Shown in pieces: positions 28,103 to 35,363 of a stretch of DNA of 64,000 nucleotides. Below the pieces are notes generated by a model. That model was given only the letters and a program-made list of their open reading frames with translations, was not told the origin of the DNA and did not search any database. The DNA is from Halioglobus sp. (GTDB lineage: Bacteria > Pseudomonadota > Gammaproteobacteria > Pseudomonadales > Halieaceae), in the NCBI GenBank assembly GCA_002699145.1, contig PABK01000035.1:62001-126000 (forward strand), written 5' to 3'. Positions within the stretch are counted from its first letter, which is position 1; every line of letters begins with the position of its first letter. The position numbers and the translations under genes were made by a program.

Positions 28103-29035
28103 ATGAAAACGATTTTCTCCCACCTGCTGGTTTTCCTGCTCTGTGCAGGCGCCAGCGCCGAGGAGTGCCAGCCCTCGCGCTGGGGCGCGGACGACGAGAT
28201 CGGCAACGCCAACCTGGTCACCCCGCAATCGGTGCTGGCCGCGAGCGAACTGGTGACAACCGGCAAGACCTATGCCCTGGGTATCACCATCGATGCGGAC
28301 ACCCCCGCGTTTGCCCCGCGCGGCCTGAGCCTGCACGTGGTGCAACCCGGCCAGCAGTACGGCAAGCGTCCCTTTCCCAACTCCACCTACAACGACGACA
28401 TGTTTGTCGGCTGGCTGGGTATCGGTTCGCAACTCGACGGGCTGGGACACATCGGCGGCCCCGACGGCATGTTCTATAACTGCTTCGATGGCAAGGAGAT
28501 CGCCCAGCATACCGGCCTGACCCGCCTGGGCACCCACAACGTGCCGCCGCTCGTCGCTCGCGGTATCGTACTGGACATCGCTGCCTTGCGCGGCGTGCCG
28601 CACCTGCAGGCGGGCGAGCACTTTTCCGCACAGGATGTGCAGGCCGCGGAGAAACGGCAGGGCACGCCGGTGCGCGAGGGCGATGTGGTGCTATTTCACA
28701 CCGGCTGGACCGACGCCAAGCTGGACAGCGACCCGCTCGCCTGGGTCTCCGCCGAGCCGGGCATCGATGAGAGCGTGGCGCATTATCTTGCGCAGAAAAA
28801 CGTCGTTGCCGTGGGGGCCGATACCTGGGCGGTGGACGTGATCCCGCCCGTGGATGAAAACGACCCGCTGCCCGGGCACCTGATACTGCTGAAAGACAAC
28901 GGGATCTACCTGCTGGAGACCATGAACACCGGGCCGCTGGTGCGCGACGGTGCGCACGAGTTCCTCTTCGTACTCGGGCAGGCGAGGGTGCGCGGCGCGG
29001 TGCAGATGATCATCAATCCCGTGGCGATCCGCTAG
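28103..29035 (+). CDS. Exported cyclase-family (kynurenine formamidase-like) hydrolase
   Basis: 310 residues. Residues 1-19 form a Sec signal peptide ending ASA, so the enzyme is periplasmic. The metal-binding motif of the cyclase family is SQLDGLGHIGGPDG (Asp112, His116, Asp121), followed by FYNCFDG and later DVVLFHTGW and GADTWAVDV. Members hydrolyse N-formylkynurenine, isatin or other cyclic amides; the substrate here is open. A TATAGT at 28058-28063 may be its -10 box. The TAG stop is inside the palindrome CGCTAGGGCTAGCG (29030-29043). Confidence 0.9.
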   Translation: MKTIFSHLLVFLLCAGASAEECQPSRWGADDEIGNANLVTPQSVLAASELVTTGKTYALGITIDADTPAFAPRGLSLHVVQPGQQYGKRPFPNSTYNDDMFVGWLGIGSQLDGLGHIGGPDGMFYNCFDGKEIAQHTGLTRLGTHNVPPLVARGIVLDIAALRGVPHLQAGEHFSAQDVQAAEKRQGTPVREGDVVLFHTGWTDAKLDSDPLAWVSAEPGIDESVAHYLAQKNVVAVGADTWAVDVIPPVDENDPLPGHLILLKDNGIYLLETMNTGPLVRDGAHEFLFVLGQARVRGAVQMIINPVAIR

Positions 29036-29142
29036 GGCTAGCGCGACGGCTCGCGCCCTCGCGGCGCCGGGGCTTGCAGCGCGTCGGCTGTTCCGCTATA
29101 CAGCTGCTTCGCCGTCACGCCTGGACACAGGGATACAGCACA

Positions 29143-29682
29143 ATGCCGACACCGCGGATACGTCCCGCGCACAGCAGCGACCGGGAGCAGGTCATGCAGG
29201 TGCACCGACTCGCCTTTCCCGAGGAAGAGCGGGAGGCCGTCGCCACGCTGGCCGGAAGTATGCTGGACGCCGTCTCGCAGCCGCAAGCGCTGACGCTGGT
29301 GGCCGAGCACGACGAGGAGCTGGTCGGCGCCATCGCGTTCAGCCCGTTGCGCTTCACGCCCGACGAGGGCTGGCGCGGTTACATTCTCAGCCCGCTGGGC
29401 GTGCTGCCGCGGAGCCACGGCCAGGGGGTCGGCGGGCAGTTGATAAAGGCGGGGTTGCAACAGTTGCAACAAAACGGCGTTAACGTGGTCCTTGTGTATG
29501 GCGACCCGGCCTATTACGGGCGCTTTGGGTTCAGCGCCGACGCCGCGAGGGACTACCTGCCGCCCCACGAACTGGAGATGCCCTTCGGCTGGCAGGCGGC
29601 GCTGCTGCAGGGGCGGCGGGGACAAGGCGGGGCGCTGCAGTGCGCCTGTGAGGGGTTGCTGGGCGACCCGGGCTACTGGTAG
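29143..29682 (+). CDS. GNAT N-acetyltransferase (YhbS-like)
   Basis: 179 residues from ATG at 29143 (MPTPRIRPAHSSDREQV). Acetyl-CoA binding loop in LGVLPRSHGQGVGGQLI (Q/R-x-x-G-x-G/A-like) and the frequent late motif YYGRFGFS. This fits the YhbS group of small-molecule or protein acetyltransferases. The substrate is unknown. An in-frame upstream start would add residues that do not look like the family. Alone between the cyclase and peroxiredoxin genes. Confidence 0.85.
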   Translation: MPTPRIRPAHSSDREQVMQVHRLAFPEEEREAVATLAGSMLDAVSQPQALTLVAEHDEELVGAIAFSPLRFTPDEGWRGYILSPLGVLPRSHGQGVGGQLIKAGLQQLQQNGVNVVLVYGDPAYYGRFGFSADAARDYLPPHELEMPFGWQAALLQGRRGQGGALQCACEGLLGDPGYW

Positions 29683-29716
29683 CGGAGGCCGCCGAGCGAC
29701 GCACTCCCGGGCCGGG

Positions 29717-29785
29717 TTAGTCAAAATTTATCGATAGCATTACCAAATACAATTTTATCAATTAATTGAGAGGCTCTATTATAGG
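29717..29785 (+). promoter_or_regulatory. AT-rich promoter region of the peroxiredoxin gene
   Basis: About 70 bases that are strongly AT-rich against the GC-rich surroundings. They contain the 12-bp palindrome TCAATTAATTGA (29758-29769) and a TATTAT box (29777-29782) about 40 bases before the start codon. A half-site GATAG lies at 29733-29737. This could bind a redox regulator such as OxyR, but a full four-part OxyR site is not present. Confidence 0.45.
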
Positions 29786-29822
29786 GCCGTTCGAAACCAG
29801 CAGCGTCAATCAGGAGGAAACC

Positions 29823-30395
29823 ATGACTGCTATCAACCGCGTACCCAACGTCGTTTTCAAGACCCGCGTGCGGGACGAATCCGTGGAAGGGGACAACCCC
29901 TACCGCTGGGAAGACAAGACCACCCAGGATATCTTTGGTGGCAAGAAAGTGGTCGTGTTCTCACTGCCCGGCGCTTTCACCCCGACCTGTTCGTCCAACC
30001 ACCTGCCGCGCTACGACGAGCTGTACGAGGAATTCAAGGCCCAGGGCGTGGACGAGATCGTCTGCGTTTCGGTCAACGACGCCTTCGTCATGTTCCAGTG
30101 GGGCAAGCAACAGGGTAACAAGAACATCTACCTGCTGCCCGACGGCTCCGGTGAGTTCACCCGCAAGATGGGCATGCTGGTCGACAAGTCCAACCTCGGC
30201 TTCGGCATGCGCTCCTGGCGTTACTCCATGCTGGTGAACGACGGCGAAATCGAGAAGATGTTCGTCGAGCCGGACTTCGGCGACAACTGTCCTACCGATC
30301 CTTTCGAGGTGTCCGACGCGGACACCATGCTGGCCTACCTCAAGGGCACCGATTCCGAGGGTGTGGCCAAGCCGAGCAAGGAGTTCGTCGGCTAG
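29823..30395 (+). CDS. Peroxiredoxin, Prx5 type
   Basis: 190 residues, ATG after AGGAGGAAACC. Peroxidatic Cys56 in PGAFTPTC (PxxxTxxC) and a further Cys at 156 in [10 protein letters not shown]. This is the Prx5-like domain found at the front of peroxiredoxin-glutaredoxin hybrids, without the glutaredoxin domain here. It reduces H2O2 and alkyl hydroperoxides in the cytoplasm, probably with glutathione or glutaredoxin. A dedicated AT-rich promoter and a perfect intrinsic terminator make it a single-gene unit. Confidence 0.95.
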   Translation: MTAINRVPNVVFKTRVRDESVEGDNPYRWEDKTTQDIFGGKKVVVFSLPGAFTPTCSSNHLPRYDELYEEFKAQGVDEIVCVSVNDAFVMFQWGKQQGNKNIYLLPDGSGEFTRKMGMLVDKSNLGFGMRSWRYSMLVNDGEIEKMFVEPDFGDNCPTDPFEVSDADTMLAYLKGTDSEGVAKPSKEFVG

Positions 30396-30441
30396 ACGGT
30401 CGCCGCATGGCCGGAACCGGTTAAGGCCGGCCAGACCAGAG

Positions 30442-30477
30442 CGGCGCGCCTGGCGACAGGCGCGCCGTTTTTTTTTT
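30442..30477 (+). terminator. Strong rho-independent terminator of the peroxiredoxin gene
   Basis: Perfect 11-bp stem CGGCGCGCCTG / CAGGCGCGCCG with loop GCGA, followed by ten T (30468-30477). This is the best intrinsic terminator in the window. Confidence 0.92.
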
Positions 30478-30546
30478 GTTATCCCTACGCAACGACAGGG
30501 CACGCGTGGGAGGATTGGCCGCAGCAGCGGTCTGCCGGTACGGGTA

Positions 30547-31968
30547 TCAGCTAACCTGTCCGCGCACAGACAGTTCGCGCCGGATACGCTGGTGATCCTC
30601 GCGACTTAGGCGGATGCGCCGGGCGAACACCCAGGCGACGATACCCAGCGCGCTGATGATGCCGATCATGAAAATCCCGAGCAGGTCCAGCGACGGCTGC
30701 GCGACGCTTCCAGGTTCACTGCCGGCGCGGATGTCGGCGATATCGATCACCACACCGGCCACCAGTGTGCCGAACCCGGTGGTGGCTTTCTGGATAAAAG
30801 TGCCCGCCGCGAAGAACACGCCTTCCTGGCGCCGCCCGGTGGCCAGTTCGTTTTCGTCCAGTATGTCCGCCGTGAGCGAGGCCGTGACCGTGTGCAGGCT
30901 GACGATGGTCAGCACGCCGATAGCGGTATTGAGCAGTTGCAGGCTGTAGACCAGTGCATGGCCGTTCTCCGGCAGCAGCCCGAGCAGGCGCGCGCCGGTA
31001 AACCACAGCGTGTTGAGCGCGATGCCCAGGCAGCAGAAACACAGCAGGGCGGGTTTGTCGAAGCGTCGGCCGAGGCGTGCGATCACGGCGAAGGCCAGTA
31101 CGGTGGCGATGAAGGTCGGCACCACCAGCCCCGCCAGTTGCGTGCTGCTGAACTCCCAGAAGTAGGTGCCCATGTACAGGGCCAGGGTGGTGTACACCCC
31201 CGCGGCCATGCCGAAGGCCAGGTTGGCGCCGATGGAGACACGAAAGTTGCGGTTCGCCAGGGCGACGCGAAAATCGTCGACGGTCCTGCGCAGGCCGAAG
31301 CCGCCGGGTGCGCCGCTGGCGCGGGGCAGGCGCGCGATCACCGAGCGTGTTCCCCACACGCAATACACCACGGCGAGGGCTGCCAGCGCGGCGGAGATCC
31401 AGCCGTAAGTGCTGTAGTTCTGCGCCACCAGGCGGCCATCGCCCTCGACGCCGGGCTGGAATATGAAGTACAGGGCGAACGCCGGTAACAGCATGCCGGC
31501 CAGCCACGCCATCGCCACCCGCGCCCTGGCGATGGTGGTGCGCTCGTCGTAGTCCGGGGAGAGTTCCGCACCCATGGCCTGGTAGGGGATAAAATTGATG
31601 GTCAGGAAGGTGCGCAGCACGATCGCGGTCGCGGTAAACCAGGCGAACATACCCCACTGCGACAGTCCCGCGGGCGGCGAGAACAGGGCGATGAACATGA
31701 CCGCCGTGCCCAGCCCGCCAACCAGGATCAGCGGGTGACGCCGCCCCCAGCGCGAGCGGTAGCCGTCCGACCAGGAGCCGACCAGCGGGTCGGTCACCGC
31801 GTCCCAGGACAGGGCGATAAACGCCGCCAGCCCCGCCAGCGAGCCGCTCAGCCCCTGCACCTGGGTGTAGTAGAAAACGATGAAATGGACGAAGGCGGCG
31901 TCTTTCACCGCGTAGGGGATGTTGCCGGTGGCATAGGCCCACTTTTCCAGGCCCGTCAGGGGACGCAT
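30547..31968 (-). CDS. GPH-family sugar/cation symporter (MFS)
   Basis: 473 residues with about 12 hydrophobic helices. The first helix region KWAYATGNIPYAVKDAAF and the loop WDAVTDPLVGSWSDGYRSRWGRRHPLI are the glycoside-pentoside-hexuronide signatures. FIPYQAMGAELSPDYDERTTI follows. It imports a sugar or glycoside with Na+ or H+. ATG at 31968 (MRPLTGLEKW) is chosen; upstream starts at 32073 or 32106 would add an unrelated tail. Transcribed away from the haloalkane dehalogenase gene with a shared promoter region of about 150 bases. Confidence 0.9.
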   Translation of the reverse strand: MRPLTGLEKWAYATGNIPYAVKDAAFVHFIVFYYTQVQGLSGSLAGLAAFIALSWDAVTDPLVGSWSDGYRSRWGRRHPLILVGGLGTAVMFIALFSPPAGLSQWGMFAWFTATAIVLRTFLTINFIPYQAMGAELSPDYDERTTIARARVAMAWLAGMLLPAFALYFIFQPGVEGDGRLVAQNYSTYGWISAALAALAVVYCVWGTRSVIARLPRASGAPGGFGLRRTVDDFRVALANRNFRVSIGANLAFGMAAGVYTTLALYMGTYFWEFSSTQLAGLVVPTFIATVLAFAVIARLGRRFDKPALLCFCCLGIALNTLWFTGARLLGLLPENGHALVYSLQLLNTAIGVLTIVSLHTVTASLTADILDENELATGRRQEGVFFAAGTFIQKATTGFGTLVAGVVIDIADIRAGSEPGSVAQPSLDLLGIFMIGIISALGIVAWVFARRIRLSREDHQRIRRELSVRGQVS

Positions 31969-32117
31969 GTGGCGCTTGCTCTCGACAGCGGTTCGCGCGC
32001 CAGTGCAACACAGGCTGAACGTGCAGTCAAAAAATTCCGCGGCGCACTTGTTGTGCGCGTGAGCTTGGGCCATTATCGGGCGCTCAGCGCAGTCCCGCAG
32101 CCGCATCCGGAGGTCCC

Positions 32118-33017
32118 ATGGCCAGCAGCGAACAACCGCATGACAAGCGTTTCGAGAACGTCGACGGCAAACGCATCGCCTACATCGAAACCGGGGAGGG
32201 CGACCCGCTGGTGCTGTTGCACGGCAACCCCACCTCCTCCTACCTGTGGCGCAACGTGATCCCCGAACTCGCCGGCCGCGGCCGTATCATCGTGCCGGAC
32301 CTGATCGGCCAGGGCGATTCGGAAAAGCTGCCGGCGAGCGACGGCCCCGACCGCTACAGCTTCATGAGCGCCTACCGTTACCTGGACGGTTTGCTGGCGG
32401 CCATCGGCGCGCACCGCAACGTCACGCTGGTCATCCACGACTGGGGCAGCGCGCTGGGTTTCTACTGGGCGCAGCAGCACCCGCAGGCGGTGCGCGGCAT
32501 CGCCTACATGGAGGGCATTGTCTGCCCGGTGACCTGGGACGACTGGCCCGCCGACGCGCGCGGCATTTTCCAGGGCTTTCGTTCGCCCAAGGGCGAGGAA
32601 CTGTGCCTGGAGCGCAACATGTTTGTCGAGGCCGTGCTACCCAGTGCGATTCTGCGCGATCTCTCGGCGCAGGAGATGGACCACTACCGCGCGCCGTTCT
32701 CCACCCCCGAGGACCGCCAGCCCACGTTGAACTGGCCGCGGCAGATCCCCATCGACGGCGAGCCCGCGGAGATGGTGGCCCTGGTGGAAAGTTACGGCAG
32801 CTGGTTGGAGGGCAGCACCGGCTTACCCAAGCTGTTCATCAACGCCGAACCCGGCTCCATCCTGGTGGGCCGGCAGCGCGAGTACTGCCGCAGCTGGCCG
32901 AACCAGACCGAGGTGACGGTAAAGGGCGCGCACTTCCTGCAGGAGGACTCGCCGGAGGAGATCGGTCGGGCGGTGGCCGCGTGGCTGGACGACCTGGCAG
33001 CGCAGGACGCCGGCTGA
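32118..33017 (+). CDS. dhaA: Haloalkane dehalogenase, LinB/DhaA subfamily
   Basis: 299 residues, alpha/beta hydrolase. The triad is complete: nucleophile Asp108 in [11 protein letters not shown], acid Glu132 in YMEGI, base His272 in [14 protein letters not shown]. Halide-stabilising Asn37 ([12 protein letters not shown]) and Trp109 are present. These are features of subfamily II, as in LinB of lindane degraders, with the same Asp108/Glu132/His272 numbering. It hydrolyses carbon-halogen bonds of haloalkanes to alcohols. ATG follows CCGGAGGT. There is no nearby alcohol dehydrogenase or haloacid dehalogenase, so the physiological substrate is open; marine brominated compounds are possible. Confidence 0.93.
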   Translation: MASSEQPHDKRFENVDGKRIAYIETGEGDPLVLLHGNPTSSYLWRNVIPELAGRGRIIVPDLIGQGDSEKLPASDGPDRYSFMSAYRYLDGLLAAIGAHRNVTLVIHDWGSALGFYWAQQHPQAVRGIAYMEGIVCPVTWDDWPADARGIFQGFRSPKGEELCLERNMFVEAVLPSAILRDLSAQEMDHYRAPFSTPEDRQPTLNWPRQIPIDGEPAEMVALVESYGSWLEGSTGLPKLFINAEPGSILVGRQREYCRSWPNQTEVTVKGAHFLQEDSPEEIGRAVAAWLDDLAAQDAG

Positions 33018-33027
33018 GCGCCGGCGT
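33007..33027. terminator. Hairpin spanning the dehalogenase stop codon
   Basis: 8-bp perfect stem ACGCCGGC / GCCGGCGT with loop TGAGC that contains the TGA stop. It lies between convergent genes. No T-tract on the + strand. Confidence 0.5.
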
Positions 33028-33041
33028 AAGCTGCGCGGGCT

Positions 33042-33608
33042 TTACTCGTTGGGCTGGTAGCTGTATTTCTGGCCGCCCAGCGAGGCCTCGTACATCAGCC
33101 CGCCCTTGGCCAGGGTAAAGATCGCCATGCCCTTGCGGTAGCCACCGGACTGGGTGCTGGCGTCGTTCTGCCCGCCGCTGATGCCGGCCGCCGCACCGCC
33201 ACCGGTGTTGGCTTCCGCGGACACCCCGGCGGTGATCGCCACCGCGGTCGCCTGGGCGCCGAACTCGAAGTTGCCCGAGGTGAAGTTCGCCAGCGCCTGG
33301 GGCGTTTCGAAGAAGATGATCTGGCTGTAGGCCTGGCCACCCAACTGGAAGCCGACGGTGACCTGGGTCATTTTCGAGGTGCCGACGGCTTTGCCCTGGG
33401 CGTAAACCCTGCCCGAGCCGTGCGCGCCGCCGATGCCGATACCGCCCTTGCCGATGGTGGGGAACACCGCGTAGCCGTAGGCGCTGTCAAAAAAAGTGCC
33501 GCTTTCCCCGGCGTTGCGGAACGCCTTGATGGCGTTGTCGTACTCGTCGGCCACGGCGGGCATGGACAGAACCAGGAATAGGGTGAGAACACGGGTCAGG
33601 GTTTGCAT
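33042..33608 (-). CDS. SYLF/YSC84-domain lipid-binding protein
   Basis: 188 residues. Sec signal peptide 1-20 ending VADE. The remainder is a SYLF domain: FRNAGESGTFFDSAYGYAVFPTIGKGGIGIGGAHGSGRVYAQG, then GFQLGGQAYSQIIFFETPQAL. Eukaryotic members bind phosphoinositides; bacterial members are periplasmic and little known, some in the BON/YSC84 stress group. Single gene, convergent with the dehalogenase. Confidence 0.9.
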   Translation of the reverse strand: MQTLTRVLTLFLVLSMPAVADEYDNAIKAFRNAGESGTFFDSAYGYAVFPTIGKGGIGIGGAHGSGRVYAQGKAVGTSKMTQVTVGFQLGGQAYSQIIFFETPQALANFTSGNFEFGAQATAVAITAGVSAEANTGGGAAAGISGGQNDASTQSGGYRKGMAIFTLAKGGLMYEASLGGQKYSYQPNE

Positions 33609-33690
33609 GGGGCACCTCGCAGGCGGAGTGGGTAGACGGAGCTGGCCGGAAGCTTCGCAGAGGGGTGTGACGCGGTCAAGCTCACCCGTG

Positions 33691-34479
33691 TCAGACGTAG
33701 GCCACGGCGCCGCCGTCGACTCGGATGTTCTGCCCGTTGATGAAACCGGCGTGATCGCTGCACAGGAAGGCCACCAGCTCCGCGACTTCCTCGCGCGTGG
33801 CCAGGCGGCCGCAGGGGTTGGGGAAGTCCTCTTCCAGGATGTGCGCCAGGATGTCCTGCCAGTCCTCGCCCCAGCCGCGCTTCGCCGCCCTGGCGCGGTA
33901 AGCCGCCTCCAGGTCCGGCGTGTGAATCAGCCCGGGTGATACAGTGTTCACCGTGATGCCGCTGCCCGCCAGTTCCTGGGTCAGGCTGACGCCCAGGGTC
34001 GCCAGCGCGCCCTTGGCGGCGTAGTAGTGGGGCATGGCCGGGCCGGGGCGGTGTGAGCCGACGGTGCCGAGGTTGACCACGCGGCCCCAGCCTTTCGCGC
34101 GCATGGCGGGTGTCAGGGCCCGCGCCAGGCGCGCCACACTGAGCACGTTTTTCTGGTACATATCGAGCCAGTCCGGGGTCTCGGTGCTGTCCCAGCGTCC
34201 CGCAGAGGCGGTGCCGTAATTGTTCACCAGGACGTCGATGTGCAGCGACTGTTCGCGCAGTTGTGTGCAGAGCACCGCGCAACCCTCGTCGCCGGCGATA
34301 TCGCCGGCGACCGCGGCGCCGCCCAGCTCCGCCGCGATGGCCTGTGCCGCAGCGAGGTCGTGGTTGCTGTGCACGACCACCCGGGCGCCGCAGGCGGCCA
34401 GTGTGTCGGCGATGACCCGCCCGGTGTTGCGTTCCGAGCCGGTCACCAGCGCCGTCCTGCCGCCGAGATCCACTTGCAT
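33691..34479 (-). CDS. SDR oxidoreductase with TGSERNTG motif
   Basis: 262 residues. The cofactor loop TGSERNTG (13-20) has Asn in place of the middle Gly of TGxxxGxG. Thr139 stands at the usual catalytic Ser position (NLGTVGS), and Tyr152 and Lys156 are present (HYYAAKGA). C-terminal INGQNIRVDGGAVAYV is normal. Start at 34479 gives MQVDLGGRTALVTG. It is a classical-length reductase whose substrate cannot be told. Divergent from the solute-binding protein gene. Confidence 0.9.
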   Translation of the reverse strand: MQVDLGGRTALVTGSERNTGRVIADTLAACGARVVVHSNHDLAAAQAIAAELGGAAVAGDIAGDEGCAVLCTQLREQSLHIDVLVNNYGTASAGRWDSTETPDWLDMYQKNVLSVARLARALTPAMRAKGWGRVVNLGTVGSHRPGPAMPHYYAAKGALATLGVSLTQELAGSGITVNTVSPGLIHTPDLEAAYRARAAKRGWGEDWQDILAHILEEDFPNPCGRLATREEVAELVAFLCSDHAGFINGQNIRVDGGAVAYV

Positions 34480-34576
34480 GCCGAGCCGCTCCGCTTTGCT
34501 TCCCTGAGGGTATCGCGCAATGTTACATTGTCCGCCGCTTGCCAGGCACTTTATCTGGCTCGTCGCAGGAGGCAAT

Positions 34577-35323
34577 ATGACACGCGTCTGGATTTTTATG
34601 CTCATGGTACTGTGCAGCGGCAGCCTGGCCGCCGAGGCGCTGCGCGTCGGTGTGTCGGCGGACTACCCGCCGCTGGTGTACCGCCAGGACGGCAAGATCG
34701 TCGGTATCGAGGCGGACAACATCCGCGCCGTGGGCAAGATCATCAACCGCGATGCACAAATCGTGGACATGCCTTTCAAGAAGCTCATTCCAGCCCTGCG
34801 GGCGGGCGAAATCGACGTCATCATGTCGGGCCTGAGCGTCACCGAGGAACGCGCTGAACTGGTCACCTTCACCGAGCCCTACATGGAGATCGGCCAGATG
34901 GCGATCATTCACCGCGACAAGGTGGGTAGTTTCGCGCAGCCCTGGTCGATCTACCGCGAGGGCGTGCGCATCGGTGTGGAGCCGGGCACGACCGGCGCGA
35001 TGTTCGCCGCAACCGAGTTGCCCGACGCCCAGGTCAGCTTCTATGCCGACGCCGACGCGGCGTTTCGGGGACTGCGCGAGGACCAGATAGACCTGTATAT
35101 CCACGATGCGCCGACCAGCTGGCGCCTGGCTACCTCCAGCGAGGACAGCGACCTGCTCAGCCTGTACTCGCCGCTGACCAGCGAGTACCTGGCCTGGGCG
35201 GTGCGACGTGAGAACGGCGCCCTGGCGGTGGAACTGAACCGGGCGCTGGCCACCATGAAGGGCAACGGCACCCTGCGCTATATCCTCAATCGCTGGATCC
35301 CGGTGACCGTCGAGGTCAAGTAG
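34577..35323 (+). CDS. Periplasmic solute-binding protein, family 3-like
   Basis: 248 residues from the ATG after GCAGGAGGCAAT. Signal peptide 1-20 (MTRVWIFMLMVLCSGSLAAEA). The body is a type-II periplasmic fold of the SBP_bac_3 family: LRVGVSADYPPLVY, MPFKKLIPALRAGEIDVIMSGLSVTEERAE, FTEPYM. These bind amino acids or related small ligands. No permease or ATPase gene follows, so it may feed a distant transporter or act as a sensor component. Confidence 0.9.
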   Translation: MTRVWIFMLMVLCSGSLAAEALRVGVSADYPPLVYRQDGKIVGIEADNIRAVGKIINRDAQIVDMPFKKLIPALRAGEIDVIMSGLSVTEERAELVTFTEPYMEIGQMAIIHRDKVGSFAQPWSIYREGVRIGVEPGTTGAMFAATELPDAQVSFYADADAAFRGLREDQIDLYIHDAPTSWRLATSSEDSDLLSLYSPLTSEYLAWAVRRENGALAVELNRALATMKGNGTLRYILNRWIPVTVEVK

Positions 35324-35363
35324 GGCAGGGCGGCGCCCGGGGTGGCGCGCCGCCGCTGTCGCG

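Noticed and set aside
29733-29782. Full OxyR operator before the peroxiredoxin gene
   Set aside because: Only one ATAG half-site fits; the other three positions do not match the spaced consensus.
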